Source: Caulobacteraceae bacterium (GTDB lineage: Bacteria > Pseudomonadota > Alphaproteobacteria > Caulobacterales > Caulobacteraceae). From it: DNA of 10,610 nucleotides. Made by a program: the position numbers and the translations under genes. The stretch spans positions 1-10,610 of the forward strand of contig JADZBR010000133.1 in the NCBI GenBank assembly GCA_020852035.1. The letters run 5' to 3'. Shown here one piece after another: positions 5,716-10,610 of the stretch. The stretch's first letter is position 1. Every line of letters starts with the position of its first letter. The notes under the pieces are model-generated. The model did no database searches, had not been told where the DNA came from, and worked only from the letters and a program-made list of their open reading frames with translations.

Positions 5716-6252
5716 GTGACGGAAGAAGGGCGCTGGGTGTTCGGCTACGGCTCGCTGATGTGGCGGCCGGGGTTTCCCTATGTAGAGCGTCAGGCCGCCA
5801 CGCTCCACGGGCGCCGGCGGGCCTTCTGCATCTATTCGGTGCATCACCGCGGCACCTATGAGCGGCCGGGCCTGGTGCTGGGCCTCGCGCCCGGCGGGGC
5901 CTGCCGGGGCGCGGCCTATCGCGTGGCGGAGGCCGATTGGCCGAAGGTCTACGCCTATCTGATCGAGCGCGAGCAGCCGACCGAGACCTACATCGAGGCT
6001 TACCGCCAGGTCCGGCTGGCCGACGGGCGACGGGGGGAGTGCCTGGTGTTCCTGTCGGACACCCACCATCCGCAGTGGGCTGGAGCGCTCAGCCTGGAGA
6101 AGCAGGCCGAGCTGATCGGCCGTTCGACGGGGCTCTCGGGACGCAATGTCGACTACCTGCGCGACCTCGTCCTGCACCTGCGCCAGGAGGGGGTGAAGGA
6201 TCGTTGCCTGGAGACCCTGCTCGGCATGGTCGACGCGCGTGAAGCGGCCTGA
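5716..6252 (+). CDS. chaC: ChaC-type glutathione-specific gamma-glutamylcyclotransferase
   Basis: A 178-residue cytoplasmic enzyme of the gamma-glutamylcyclotransferase fold. The ChaC family cleaves glutathione to 5-oxoproline and Cys-Gly, lowering cell glutathione. The substrate loop WVFGYGSLMWRPGF (7-20) is diagnostic. HGRRRAFCIYSVHHRGT (31-47) and GLVLGLAPGG.CRGAAYRV (52-70) follow in the usual order, and YLIEREQPTETY (81-92) carries the probable catalytic Glu86 (family ReK/ReQ position). The C-terminal GLSGRNVDYLRDLVLHLRQEGVKD (158-181 region) matches bacterial ChaC helices. Length is close to the bacterial norm. It starts with GTG, is divergent from DUF2125 with 23 bases between starts, and converges on plsC. 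It is not in an operon with glutathione genes here. Confidence 0.92.
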   Translation: MTEEGRWVFGYGSLMWRPGFPYVERQAATLHGRRRAFCIYSVHHRGTYERPGLVLGLAPGGACRGAAYRVAEADWPKVYAYLIEREQPTETYIEAYRQVRLADGRRGECLVFLSDTHHPQWAGALSLEKQAELIGRSTGLSGRNVDYLRDLVLHLRQEGVKDRCLETLLGMVDAREAA

Positions 6253-6393
6253 ACGCACGGCTAGGCTTTGCGTGGTTCGAGACGCGCTTCGCGCTCCTCA
6301 CCCTGACTAGGTTTGTACTGACGCGGCTCCTACCGACCTGGTCATCCTGAGGGCCCGCGCAGCGGGCGTCTCGAAAGACGCAGGGCCGTTCCG
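6253..6393. other. Convergent intergenic region between chaC and plsC
   Basis: This 141-base gap between two stop codons contains no open frame of note. It is occupied mainly by the REP-like inverted repeat listed separately. No stem followed by a T-run is seen in either direction, so conventional intrinsic terminators are absent. Confidence 0.6.
6270..6381. repeat. REP/BIME-like imperfect inverted repeat with internal hairpins
   Basis: The left unit begins GCGTGGTTCGAGACGC (6270-6285) and runs to CTGACTAG (6303-6310). The right unit is its inverse: reading the minus strand from 6381 gives GCGTCTTTCGAGACGC (6381-6366) and ends near GACCAG (6343-6338). The outer 16-base blocks match at 14 positions. 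Each unit also folds on itself: GCGC-TTC-GCGC on the left; CCCGC-GCA-GCGGG and the perfect 6-pair stem GCGTCT-CGAA-AGACGC (6366-6381) on the right. Such dispersed palindromes lie between convergent genes in Caulobacter-type genomes (recollection). They may protect 3' ends of both mRNAs or be mobilised by a RAYT transposase elsewhere. Confidence 0.6.
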
Positions 6394-7101
6394 CTAGAGC
6401 GACAGCAGCGCCGCCGAGGCCGGCTCGATGCGCCCTTCCAGTTCGCGCATGAACTCGGCGCGCTTCAGGCCCGCCGGGATCGGCGGCAGGAACTCGAAGA
6501 CGATCGTGCCGGGCTTCCTGATGAACCCGTGCGCCGGCCAGTGGACGCCGGAGTTGGTGGCCAGCGGGACCACCGGCACGCCGAGTTCGCGGTAGAGGGC
6601 GGCGATGCCGGGCTTGTAGTCGCCGGTCTCGCCCGGCGGCGTGCGGGTGCCCTCCGGGAAGATGACGATCTGGCGGCCGTCGGCGAGGCGATCCTTGGCG
6701 TCCCTGACCAGCTTGCGCAGCGCCTTGGCGTGGGCCTCGCGGTCGACGACGATCATCTTCCCCTTCAGCGAGTACCAGCCGAAGAAGGGGATCAGGATCA
6801 GCTCCTTCTTCAGCACGAAGCAGGCGCCGGGCAGCACGTGCCACAGCGACATGGTGTCGAACATGCACTGGTGTTTGGCGGCGACCAGGCCCGGCCCCTT
6901 GGGCGCATGCTCAAGGCCGCGGATCTCCACCTTCACGTCGCAGAGCACGCGCAGCAGCACGAAGTTGCCGCGGCTCCAGACGCCCAGCGCCGCGCCGATC
7001 CAGCGGTGCGGCGCCAGGAACAGCGGGATCATGCCGATCGCGAGTGTCGCCGACCACAGGTAGAAGGCCGCGACGAACAGGAACGAGCGGAACGCGATCA
7101 T
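6394..7101 (-). CDS. plsC: 1-acyl-sn-glycerol-3-phosphate acyltransferase (PlsC/LPLAT family)
   Basis: A 235-residue inner-membrane enzyme that acylates lysophosphatidic acid to phosphatidic acid. An N-terminal membrane helix (about 5-29) is followed by the acyltransferase motifs in order: KHQCMFD (76-82, the H-x4-D catalytic pair His77/Asp82), GWYSLKGKMIVVDRE (108-122), FPEGTR (148-153, phosphate binding) and VVPLATNSG (177-185). Lys replaces the usual Asn before the motif I histidine, which is frequent in alphaproteobacterial members. The start at 7101 is chosen because it overlaps the ydcF-type stop in ATGA (7098-7101) and begins the expected hydrophobic helix; a longer frame to 7386 would run through that gene. 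It is last in the ftsE-ftsX-DUF218-plsC string. Acyl-donor and acceptor choice cannot be read here; ornithine-lipid acyltransferase is a less likely alternative. Confidence 0.9.
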   Translation of the reverse strand: MIAFRSFLFVAAFYLWSATLAIGMIPLFLAPHRWIGAALGVWSRGNFVLLRVLCDVKVEIRGLEHAPKGPGLVAAKHQCMFDTMSLWHVLPGACFVLKKELILIPFFGWYSLKGKMIVVDREAHAKALRKLVRDAKDRLADGRQIVIFPEGTRTPPGETGDYKPGIAALYRELGVPVVPLATNSGVHWPAHGFIRKPGTIVFEFLPPIPAGLKRAEFMRELEGRIEPASAALLSL

Positions 7102-7727
7102 TGGGCGGGCGCCGCCTCCTTCGCGGCCGGTTTGTCGTCCCGGGGGCCGAGACTCAGCAGGGTCTCGCGGCCAAGGATGGCGAGGTACTTGGAGTATTCC
7201 ACGATCATCAGCCGCGCCCCGCGACCGCTCTTCCACCAGTTGGCCGCGTCGAGCACCGGGGTGGCGACCGGATAGGATTGCAGATCGACGCCCGGATTGG
7301 CGGCCCGCAGCTCCAGGAGGGCCCGGGGCATGTGGTAGTCGGCGGTGACCACGATCAGGCTCTTGTAGCGGTTGGCTCTGGCCCACTCGGCCGTCTCCTC
7401 GGCGTTGCCGAGGGTGGTGGCGGCGGTGAAGCCCAGGTCCACGCAGCAGTCGTAGAGTCGGCGGGCGGCCTTGGAGAGGCCGCGGATGTCTTCCCGCGTC
7501 GCATCGCGGTTGACGCCGGAGACCAGCATCCGCTTGGCCTTCTCGGCTTCCAGCAGGCGTGTGGCGGCGGCGATCCTCTGGTTGGAAGCCGCCCCCGTCA
7601 GCGCCACCACCCCGTCGGCGGGGGCGGGGTCCGGCGCGGGCGTCGAGCGGTCGACGCGGGCGGCGAAGGCCATCAGCCCCACCGCCCAGATCATCAGCAC
7701 GACCAGCAGGCCGGCCAGGCTCTTCAT
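7098..7727 (-). CDS. YdcF/DUF218 family envelope protein (SanA/ElyC-like)
   Basis: A 209-residue protein with one N-terminal membrane helix (3-23, LAGLLVVLMIWAVGLMAFAA) and a DUF218 alpha/beta domain. Signature segments are ADGVVALTGA (37-46), KRMLVSGVN (65-73), LGNAEETAEWA (106-116), LIVVTADYHMPRALLELR (124-141) and VEYSKYLA (176-183). DUF218 proteins such as ElyC and SanA affect envelope integrity and peptidoglycan/lipid-carrier use in enterobacteria; the biochemical activity is unclear. Here the C-terminal tail is Pro/Ala/Lys rich (about 194-209). The start at 7727 overlaps the ftsX stop in ATGA (7724-7727); an upstream in-frame ATG at 7802 would place a Gly/Arg-rich, non-hydrophobic leader before the helix and lies inside ftsX, so it is rejected. 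Location between ftsX and plsC suggests a role at the cell envelope during division (inference). Confidence 0.87.
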   Translation of the reverse strand: MKSLAGLLVVLMIWAVGLMAFAARVDRSTPAPDPAPADGVVALTGAASNQRIAAATRLLEAEKAKRMLVSGVNRDATREDIRGLSKAARRLYDCCVDLGFTAATTLGNAEETAEWARANRYKSLIVVTADYHMPRALLELRAANPGVDLQSYPVATPVLDAANWWKSGRGARLMIVEYSKYLAILGRETLLSLGPRDDKPAAKEAAPAQ

Positions 7728-8614
7728 GTCAGCTCCCCGATCAACGCCACGGCCGTCCGTCTCGCGGCCAGCGCAGCCACCCCCGCCGCAGCGATAGGGC
7801 AAGCGAGCGTCAGGCTCAAATCCGACCAGGCCACCGGCAGCACCGGCGTCAGCCCCTCGCCGCCGCCGATCAGCCGCAAGGTCGCCCCGAACGCCGCCGC
7901 GCCGGCCGCGCCGGCGAGACCGCCGAGCGCCGCCATCCGCGCGAACCGCACCTGGAACATCCGCGCGATGAAGCCGTCGGTCGCGCCCGACAGATGCAGC
8001 ACCTCGACGATGTCGCGCCGCGCCGCCAGCCCGGCGCGGGTGGCGAAGGCGATCGCCGCGGCCGTCGCCATGGCGATCAGCAGGAAGACCCCGAACGCCG
8101 CCCAGCGGGTCAGGCCGGCGGCCGCCTTGATCTCCTTCATCCAGCTGGAGTGGTCGTCGACCGTCGCATCGAGCCCCTGGGCCTTGAGGGCTGCGGTCAT
8201 CGCCTCGGTGCTGGCCGGGGCGCGCCGGTCGAGCTCGACGGTCACCAGGCGAGGCACCGGCAGGTCGGCCAGCACCCGCGGATCGTCCAGCCAGGGCGCG
8301 ATCAGCGCCTCGGCCTTCTCCTTCTCCAGGGCCGCCGCCTCGGTCACCCCGGCGACGCTGGAGAGCGCCTCGGCCGCCCGCGCCGCGGCGCTGTCTGGGG
8401 TCTCGCCCGGCCGGGGGTGGACGACCACTGTCGCCGAGCCGGCCAGCTGCGCCGTCCAGCCGCGGGCGGCGCGGTCGGAGGCGACGGCGCCGAGCGCGGT
8501 CAGGCAGGCCAGGAAACAGAGCACCGCGATCACGAACGTCAGCGCCCCGTCGCGCACGTCGCTGCGCGGCAGGAACGGCGCGGGGCGCCAGCGGGCCGGA
8601 TCGAACGGCGTCAC
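7724..8614 (-). CDS. ftsX: Cell division protein FtsX (ABC transporter-like permease)
   Basis: A 296-residue membrane partner of FtsE. The FtsEX complex does not transport; it couples ATP hydrolysis to activation of peptidoglycan hydrolases at the septum. Predicted layout: cytoplasmic N-terminus, TM1 (25-46), a periplasmic loop (about 47-168) with the region that would contact a periplasmic activator, TM2 (172-193), the cytoplasmic segment GLAARRDIVEVLHLSGATDGFIARMFQ (195-221) typical of the FtsE-coupling helix, TM3 (227-250), and TM4 (264-285). This four-helix arrangement matches the family. The start is a GTG at 8614-8612, overlapping the ftsE stop in GTGA; its stop overlaps the next gene by 4 bases. 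Sequence is divergent from E. coli FtsX, as usual for alphaproteobacteria, but context with ftsE makes the identity strong. Confidence 0.9.
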   Translation of the reverse strand: MTPFDPARWRPAPFLPRSDVRDGALTFVIAVLCFLACLTALGAVASDRAARGWTAQLAGSATVVVHPRPGETPDSAAARAAEALSSVAGVTEAAALEKEKAEALIAPWLDDPRVLADLPVPRLVTVELDRRAPASTEAMTAALKAQGLDATVDDHSSWMKEIKAAAGLTRWAAFGVFLLIAMATAAAIAFATRAGLAARRDIVEVLHLSGATDGFIARMFQVRFARMAALGGLAGAAGAAAFGATLRLIGGGEGLTPVLPVAWSDLSLTLACPIAAAGVAALAARRTAVALIGELT

Positions 8615-9339
8615 GGCCGGCTCCGCGGCGCGGAGGGGAACGAGAGCCGGCCGCCTTCCAGATGCATCACCGGCTGGCCCGAGCGGGCGACCAGATCCTG
8701 GTCGTGGGTGGCGATCACCACCGTCGTGCCCAGACGGTTCAGCTCGACGAACAGGCGGTAGATGCGCAGCGCCATCTGGTGGTCGACGTTGCCGGTGGGC
8801 TCGTCGGCGAGCAGCAGGTCGGGTCGCGCGACCACCGCCCGGGCGATCGCCAGCCGCTGCTTCTCGCCGCCGGCGAGGGTCGGCGGCAGGGCCTGCATCT
8901 TGGCCTTCAATCCCACCCAGCCGAGCAGCTCGGCGACGTCGGCGCGATAGTCGGAGGGCCGCTGGCTGGCGATCCGCAGGGGCACGGCCACGTTGTCGAA
9001 GGCCGACAGGTGGTCGAGCAGCCGGAAATCCTGGAACACCACGCCGATCCGCCGGCGCAGCAGCGGCAGCCTTGCCGCCGGCGTGCGCGACAGGTCCTCG
9101 CCGAACAGGTGGATCAGGCCGCTCGAGGGCTTGGCGGCCAGGTAGATCAGCTTCAGCAGCGAACTCTTGCCGGCCCCCGAGGCGCCGGTGACGAAGTGGA
9201 ACGAGCCGGGCCGGAGGGCGAAGCTGACGTCGGTCAGCACCTCAGGCTGGCGGCCATAGCGCATCGACACCTGGTCGAACCGCAGGATCGGCTCTTCGGC
9301 GGTGTCGGAAGCGCCTTGCGTCTCAGCGTTTCTGGACAT
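8611..9339 (-). CDS. ftsE: Cell division ATP-binding protein FtsE (ABC ATPase)
   Basis: A 242-residue cytoplasmic ATPase that dimerises on FtsX. ABC motifs are in order: Walker A GASGAGKS (52-59), Q-loop VFQDFRLL (101-108), signature LAGGEKQ (155-161), Walker B LLLADEP (176-182) with catalytic Glu180, D-loop GNVD (183-186) and H-loop His212 (IATHDQ). VFQDFRLL and the TGNVD block are characteristic of FtsE rather than transport ATPases. The signature serine is replaced by alanine (codon GCC). N- and C-termini carry short extra stretches (1-15 acidic/polar, 231-242 Ser/Arg/Pro-rich). The ATG at 9339 lacks a Shine-Dalgarno sequence; no better start is evident before the conserved ILRFDQVSMRYG. 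It is first in the operon ftsE-ftsX-DUF218-plsC and divergent from a zinc-ribbon gene 59 bases away. Confidence 0.93.
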   Translation of the reverse strand: MSRNAETQGASDTAEEPILRFDQVSMRYGRQPEVLTDVSFALRPGSFHFVTGASGAGKSSLLKLIYLAAKPSSGLIHLFGEDLSRTPAARLPLLRRRIGVVFQDFRLLDHLSAFDNVAVPLRIASQRPSDYRADVAELLGWVGLKAKMQALPPTLAGGEKQRLAIARAVVARPDLLLADEPTGNVDHQMALRIYRLFVELNRLGTTVVIATHDQDLVARSGQPVMHLEGGRLSFPSAPRSRP

Positions 9340-9398
9340 GTCGAAGGAAATCGGCGACCTCGGAGCCGGGGGTTGCTGGAGCGTCCGATTCGCCCGCG
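9340..9398. promoter_or_regulatory. Divergent intergenic region between ftsE and the zinc-ribbon protein gene
   Basis: Only 59 bases separate the two start codons, so promoters must lie here or reach into the coding regions. A spaced inverted repeat, AATCGG (9349-9354) and CCGATT (9385-9390), flanks the middle. No clear -10/-35 pair or properly spaced Shine-Dalgarno sequence is visible for either gene, so promoter positions cannot be given. Confidence 0.4.
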
Positions 9399-10271
9399 AT
9401 GATACTGACCTGTCCAGAGTGCGCCGCCAGCTATTTCGTGGACGACGCGCAGATCGGCCCTGGCGGCCGGGCGGTGAAGTGCGCCTCGTGCGGCGCCACG
9501 TGGACCGCCCGCCCGCCGCTGGAACTGGCCTCGTCCGGCGAGGAGGGGGCGTTGGGCAAAGAGCCGGCCGAGGCGGCCAGGCCCGAGCCGGAGAAGATCT
9601 CCGAACTGCCCGGCGAGGCTCTGCCCAAGGTGATGCGGGCCAAGGCCGAGACCAGACGCAAGGTGCGCGAGGCGGCGGCCACCGGTGTGGTCTGGGCCGG
9701 CATGGCCGCCGGGCTGGCGGTGCTGATCGCGCTCGCGGTGGTGTTCCGCGGCGACATCGTGCGGCTGTGGCCGCGCACGGCGGGGGCCTATGCGGCGGTC
9801 GGTCTGCCGGTGAACAGCCTCGGACTCGTGGTGGAGAATCCTCGCGCGGAAGCCACCCTGCAGATGGGCCACGCGGCGCTGATGGTGTCGGCTTCCATCC
9901 GCAACATCGGCGCCGAGGCGATCACCACCCCGCCGCTGCGGATCAGCCTCTTGAACAGCGGCGGCAAGCCGGTGCTGGTGCAGATCGCCCGCCCGGCCAA
10001 TCCCGAGATCCCCGCCGGCGCCACTCGACACTTCATGGTCACCCTGGTCGACCCGCCGAAGACCGCCGCCGACCTGGAGATCGCCTTCGCCCCCGACGCG
10101 GCCGGCGAGGGCGTGGTGGCGGGGGACCCGACCAAGGCGCACGGCGCGCCCAAGGCCGAACTGCCGCTGCGCGGCGCGGCCGACGCCGACCTGCCGGAGG
10201 CGCCGCCGCCGATAGACGCCCCGCCGGCCGGCGCCGCGCCAAGCGCGCCCGAGGCCGCGCCGCATGGCTGA
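9399..10271 (+). CDS. MJ0042-type zinc-ribbon membrane protein with DUF3426 domain
   Basis: A 290-residue protein. The N-terminus MILTCPECAASYFVDD begins an MJ0042-family zinc ribbon with two CxxC knuckles, Cys5/Cys8 and Cys28/Cys31 (VKCASCGATW). A charged linker (about 40-93, Glu/Pro/Lys rich) leads to one transmembrane helix (about 94-116, TGVVWAGMAAGLAVLIALAVVF). The following DUF3426 beta domain (about 135-232) includes LMVSASIRNIGAEAITTPPLR (161-181) and a PEIPAGATRHF segment (202-212). The last 60 residues are Ala/Pro rich and low complexity. The zinc ribbon should face the cytoplasm and DUF3426 the periplasm. Family function is unknown; members occur in many proteobacteria and also in myxobacteria with receptor-like layouts. 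Its stop overlaps the next start by 8 bases (ATGGCTGA at 10264-10271), so it is co-translated with the phosphoribosyltransferase. Confidence 0.88.
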   Translation: MILTCPECAASYFVDDAQIGPGGRAVKCASCGATWTARPPLELASSGEEGALGKEPAEAARPEPEKISELPGEALPKVMRAKAETRRKVREAAATGVVWAGMAAGLAVLIALAVVFRGDIVRLWPRTAGAYAAVGLPVNSLGLVVENPRAEATLQMGHAALMVSASIRNIGAEAITTPPLRISLLNSGGKPVLVQIARPANPEIPAGATRHFMVTLVDPPKTAADLEIAFAPDAAGEGVVAGDPTKAHGAPKAELPLRGAADADLPEAPPPIDAPPAGAAPSAPEAAPHG

Positions 10272-10610
10272 GCCCGCCGTCCTGCTGGACGAGGCCGAAG
10301 TCGCCGCCCGCGTCGCCGCCCTCGCCGAGCAAGTCGCACCCAGGTTGGACGACGGCGACGTGGCGGTCTGCCTGCTGACCGGGGGCCTGTGGTTCGCCGC
10401 CGACATGACCCGGGCGCTGGCGCGGATCGGGCGGCATCTGCGGTTCGACTGCCTGTGGCTGGCCTCCTACGGCGACGAGCGCGCCAGCACCGGCCGCTGC
10501 CAGGTGCGCGCCGACCTGCAGCGGCCGATTGTCGGGCGCCGGGCGCTGATCCTCGACGATGTCTGCGACACGGGCCTGTCGCTCTCGGAGGCCGCCCGCC
10601 TGGTGAAGGA
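10264..10610 (+). CDS. Hypoxanthine phosphoribosyltransferase-like protein, 3' end cut by window edge
   Basis: The first 115 codons of a type I phosphoribosyltransferase, running off the right edge. The PRPP-binding loop is ALILDDVCDTGLSLSEA (about 94-110), in which the acidic pair followed by xxDTG is the diagnostic motif of purine salvage PRTases. Upstream, VCLLTGGLWFAADMTRAL (35-52) is the pyrophosphate-loop strand-helix, with GGLWFAADM in the place of the usual GGxxFxxDL, and LASYGDERASTGR (66-78) matches the flexible SSYG.. loop region of HPRT. Together these favour hypoxanthine/guanine salvage (IMP/GMP from base plus PRPP) in the cytoplasm. GAGG at 10251-10254 sits 9 bases upstream. Base specificity depends on C-terminal residues outside the window, so xanthine or another 6-oxopurine preference remains possible. 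Confidence 0.85.
   Translation, partial: MAEPAVLLDEAEVAARVAALAEQVAPRLDDGDVAVCLLTGGLWFAADMTRALARIGRHLRFDCLWLASYGDERASTGRCQVRADLQRPIVGRRALILDDVCDTGLSLSEAARLVK

Noticed and set aside
6366..6381. The perfect 6-pair stem as an intrinsic terminator of chaC
   Set aside because: It is followed by AGGGCCGTTCC, not a T-run, and it is one half of a larger inverted repeat.
7102..7386. Upstream extension of plsC to an ATG at 7386
   Set aside because: The added residues overlap the DUF218 gene out of frame and lack any similarity; the ATGA overlap start at 7101 fits the operon pattern.
9234..10406. A 390-codon minus-strand open frame
   Set aside because: It overlaps the start of ftsE and the whole zinc-ribbon gene in antisense, with a low-complexity Arg/Gly-rich translation.
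1..10610. A new defence, mobile or secretion system
   Set aside because: Apart from the left-edge gene, all frames belong to recognised chromosomal families in conserved-looking operons; no integrase, transposase, toxin-antitoxin pair, CRISPR repeats or attachment sites were seen.

Overview
The window is a stretch of chromosome from a high-G+C alphaproteobacterium, most likely a member of the Caulobacteraceae (Caulobacter/Phenylobacterium type). This rests on the gene families (DUF2125 protein, MJ0042/DUF3426 zinc-ribbon membrane protein, the ftsE-ftsX-ydcF-plsC string, a chorismate mutase-hisC-tyrC string) and on the G/C-saturated third codon positions, not on any database search. It is mostly conserved housekeeping sequence; no phage, insertion sequence, CRISPR array, tRNA or rRNA was seen.

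Left edge (1-747). A gene runs leftward off the window (1-660, minus). It encodes a secreted two-domain protein of unknown function. It is clearly poorer in G+C than everything to its right and uses codons (ATA, TTA, AGA, GTA) that the other genes avoid. A short divergent intergenic region follows, with a good -35/-10 promoter and a palindromic operator for the rightward pair arsR-type regulator/SRPBCC protein (748-1543).

Middle left (1549-4409, minus). An aromatic amino-acid operon is transcribed leftward: AroQ-type chorismate mutase with an extra C-terminal region, HisC-like aminotransferase, then prephenate/arogenate dehydrogenase. Together these can take chorismate to prephenate and on to tyrosine. 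It converges on the SRPBCC gene with 5 bases between the two stops.

Middle (4499-6393). A DUF2125 envelope protein gene and a 50-codon glycine-zipper membrane peptide gene run leftward. A ChaC-type gamma-glutamylcyclotransferase gene runs rightward, its GTG start only 23 bases from the DUF2125 start. Between chaC and the convergent plsC lies a 141-base gap filled by a REP/BIME-like inverted repeat with a perfect hairpin.

Right (6394-10610). ftsE, ftsX, a YdcF/DUF218 protein gene and plsC form a tight leftward operon in which every junction is a 4-base stop/start overlap, joining the division ABC complex to envelope and phospholipid functions. Divergent from ftsE, a zinc-ribbon/DUF3426 membrane protein gene overlaps by 8 bases a phosphoribosyltransferase gene (HPRT-like) that is cut by the right edge.

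No wholly new multi-gene system was found. The items most worth a second look are the unusual low-G+C secreted protein, the autoregulated and probably leaderless arsR/SRPBCC unit, the chorismate mutase C-terminal region, the small glycine-zipper gene, the REP-like element, and the altered ABC signature in FtsE.
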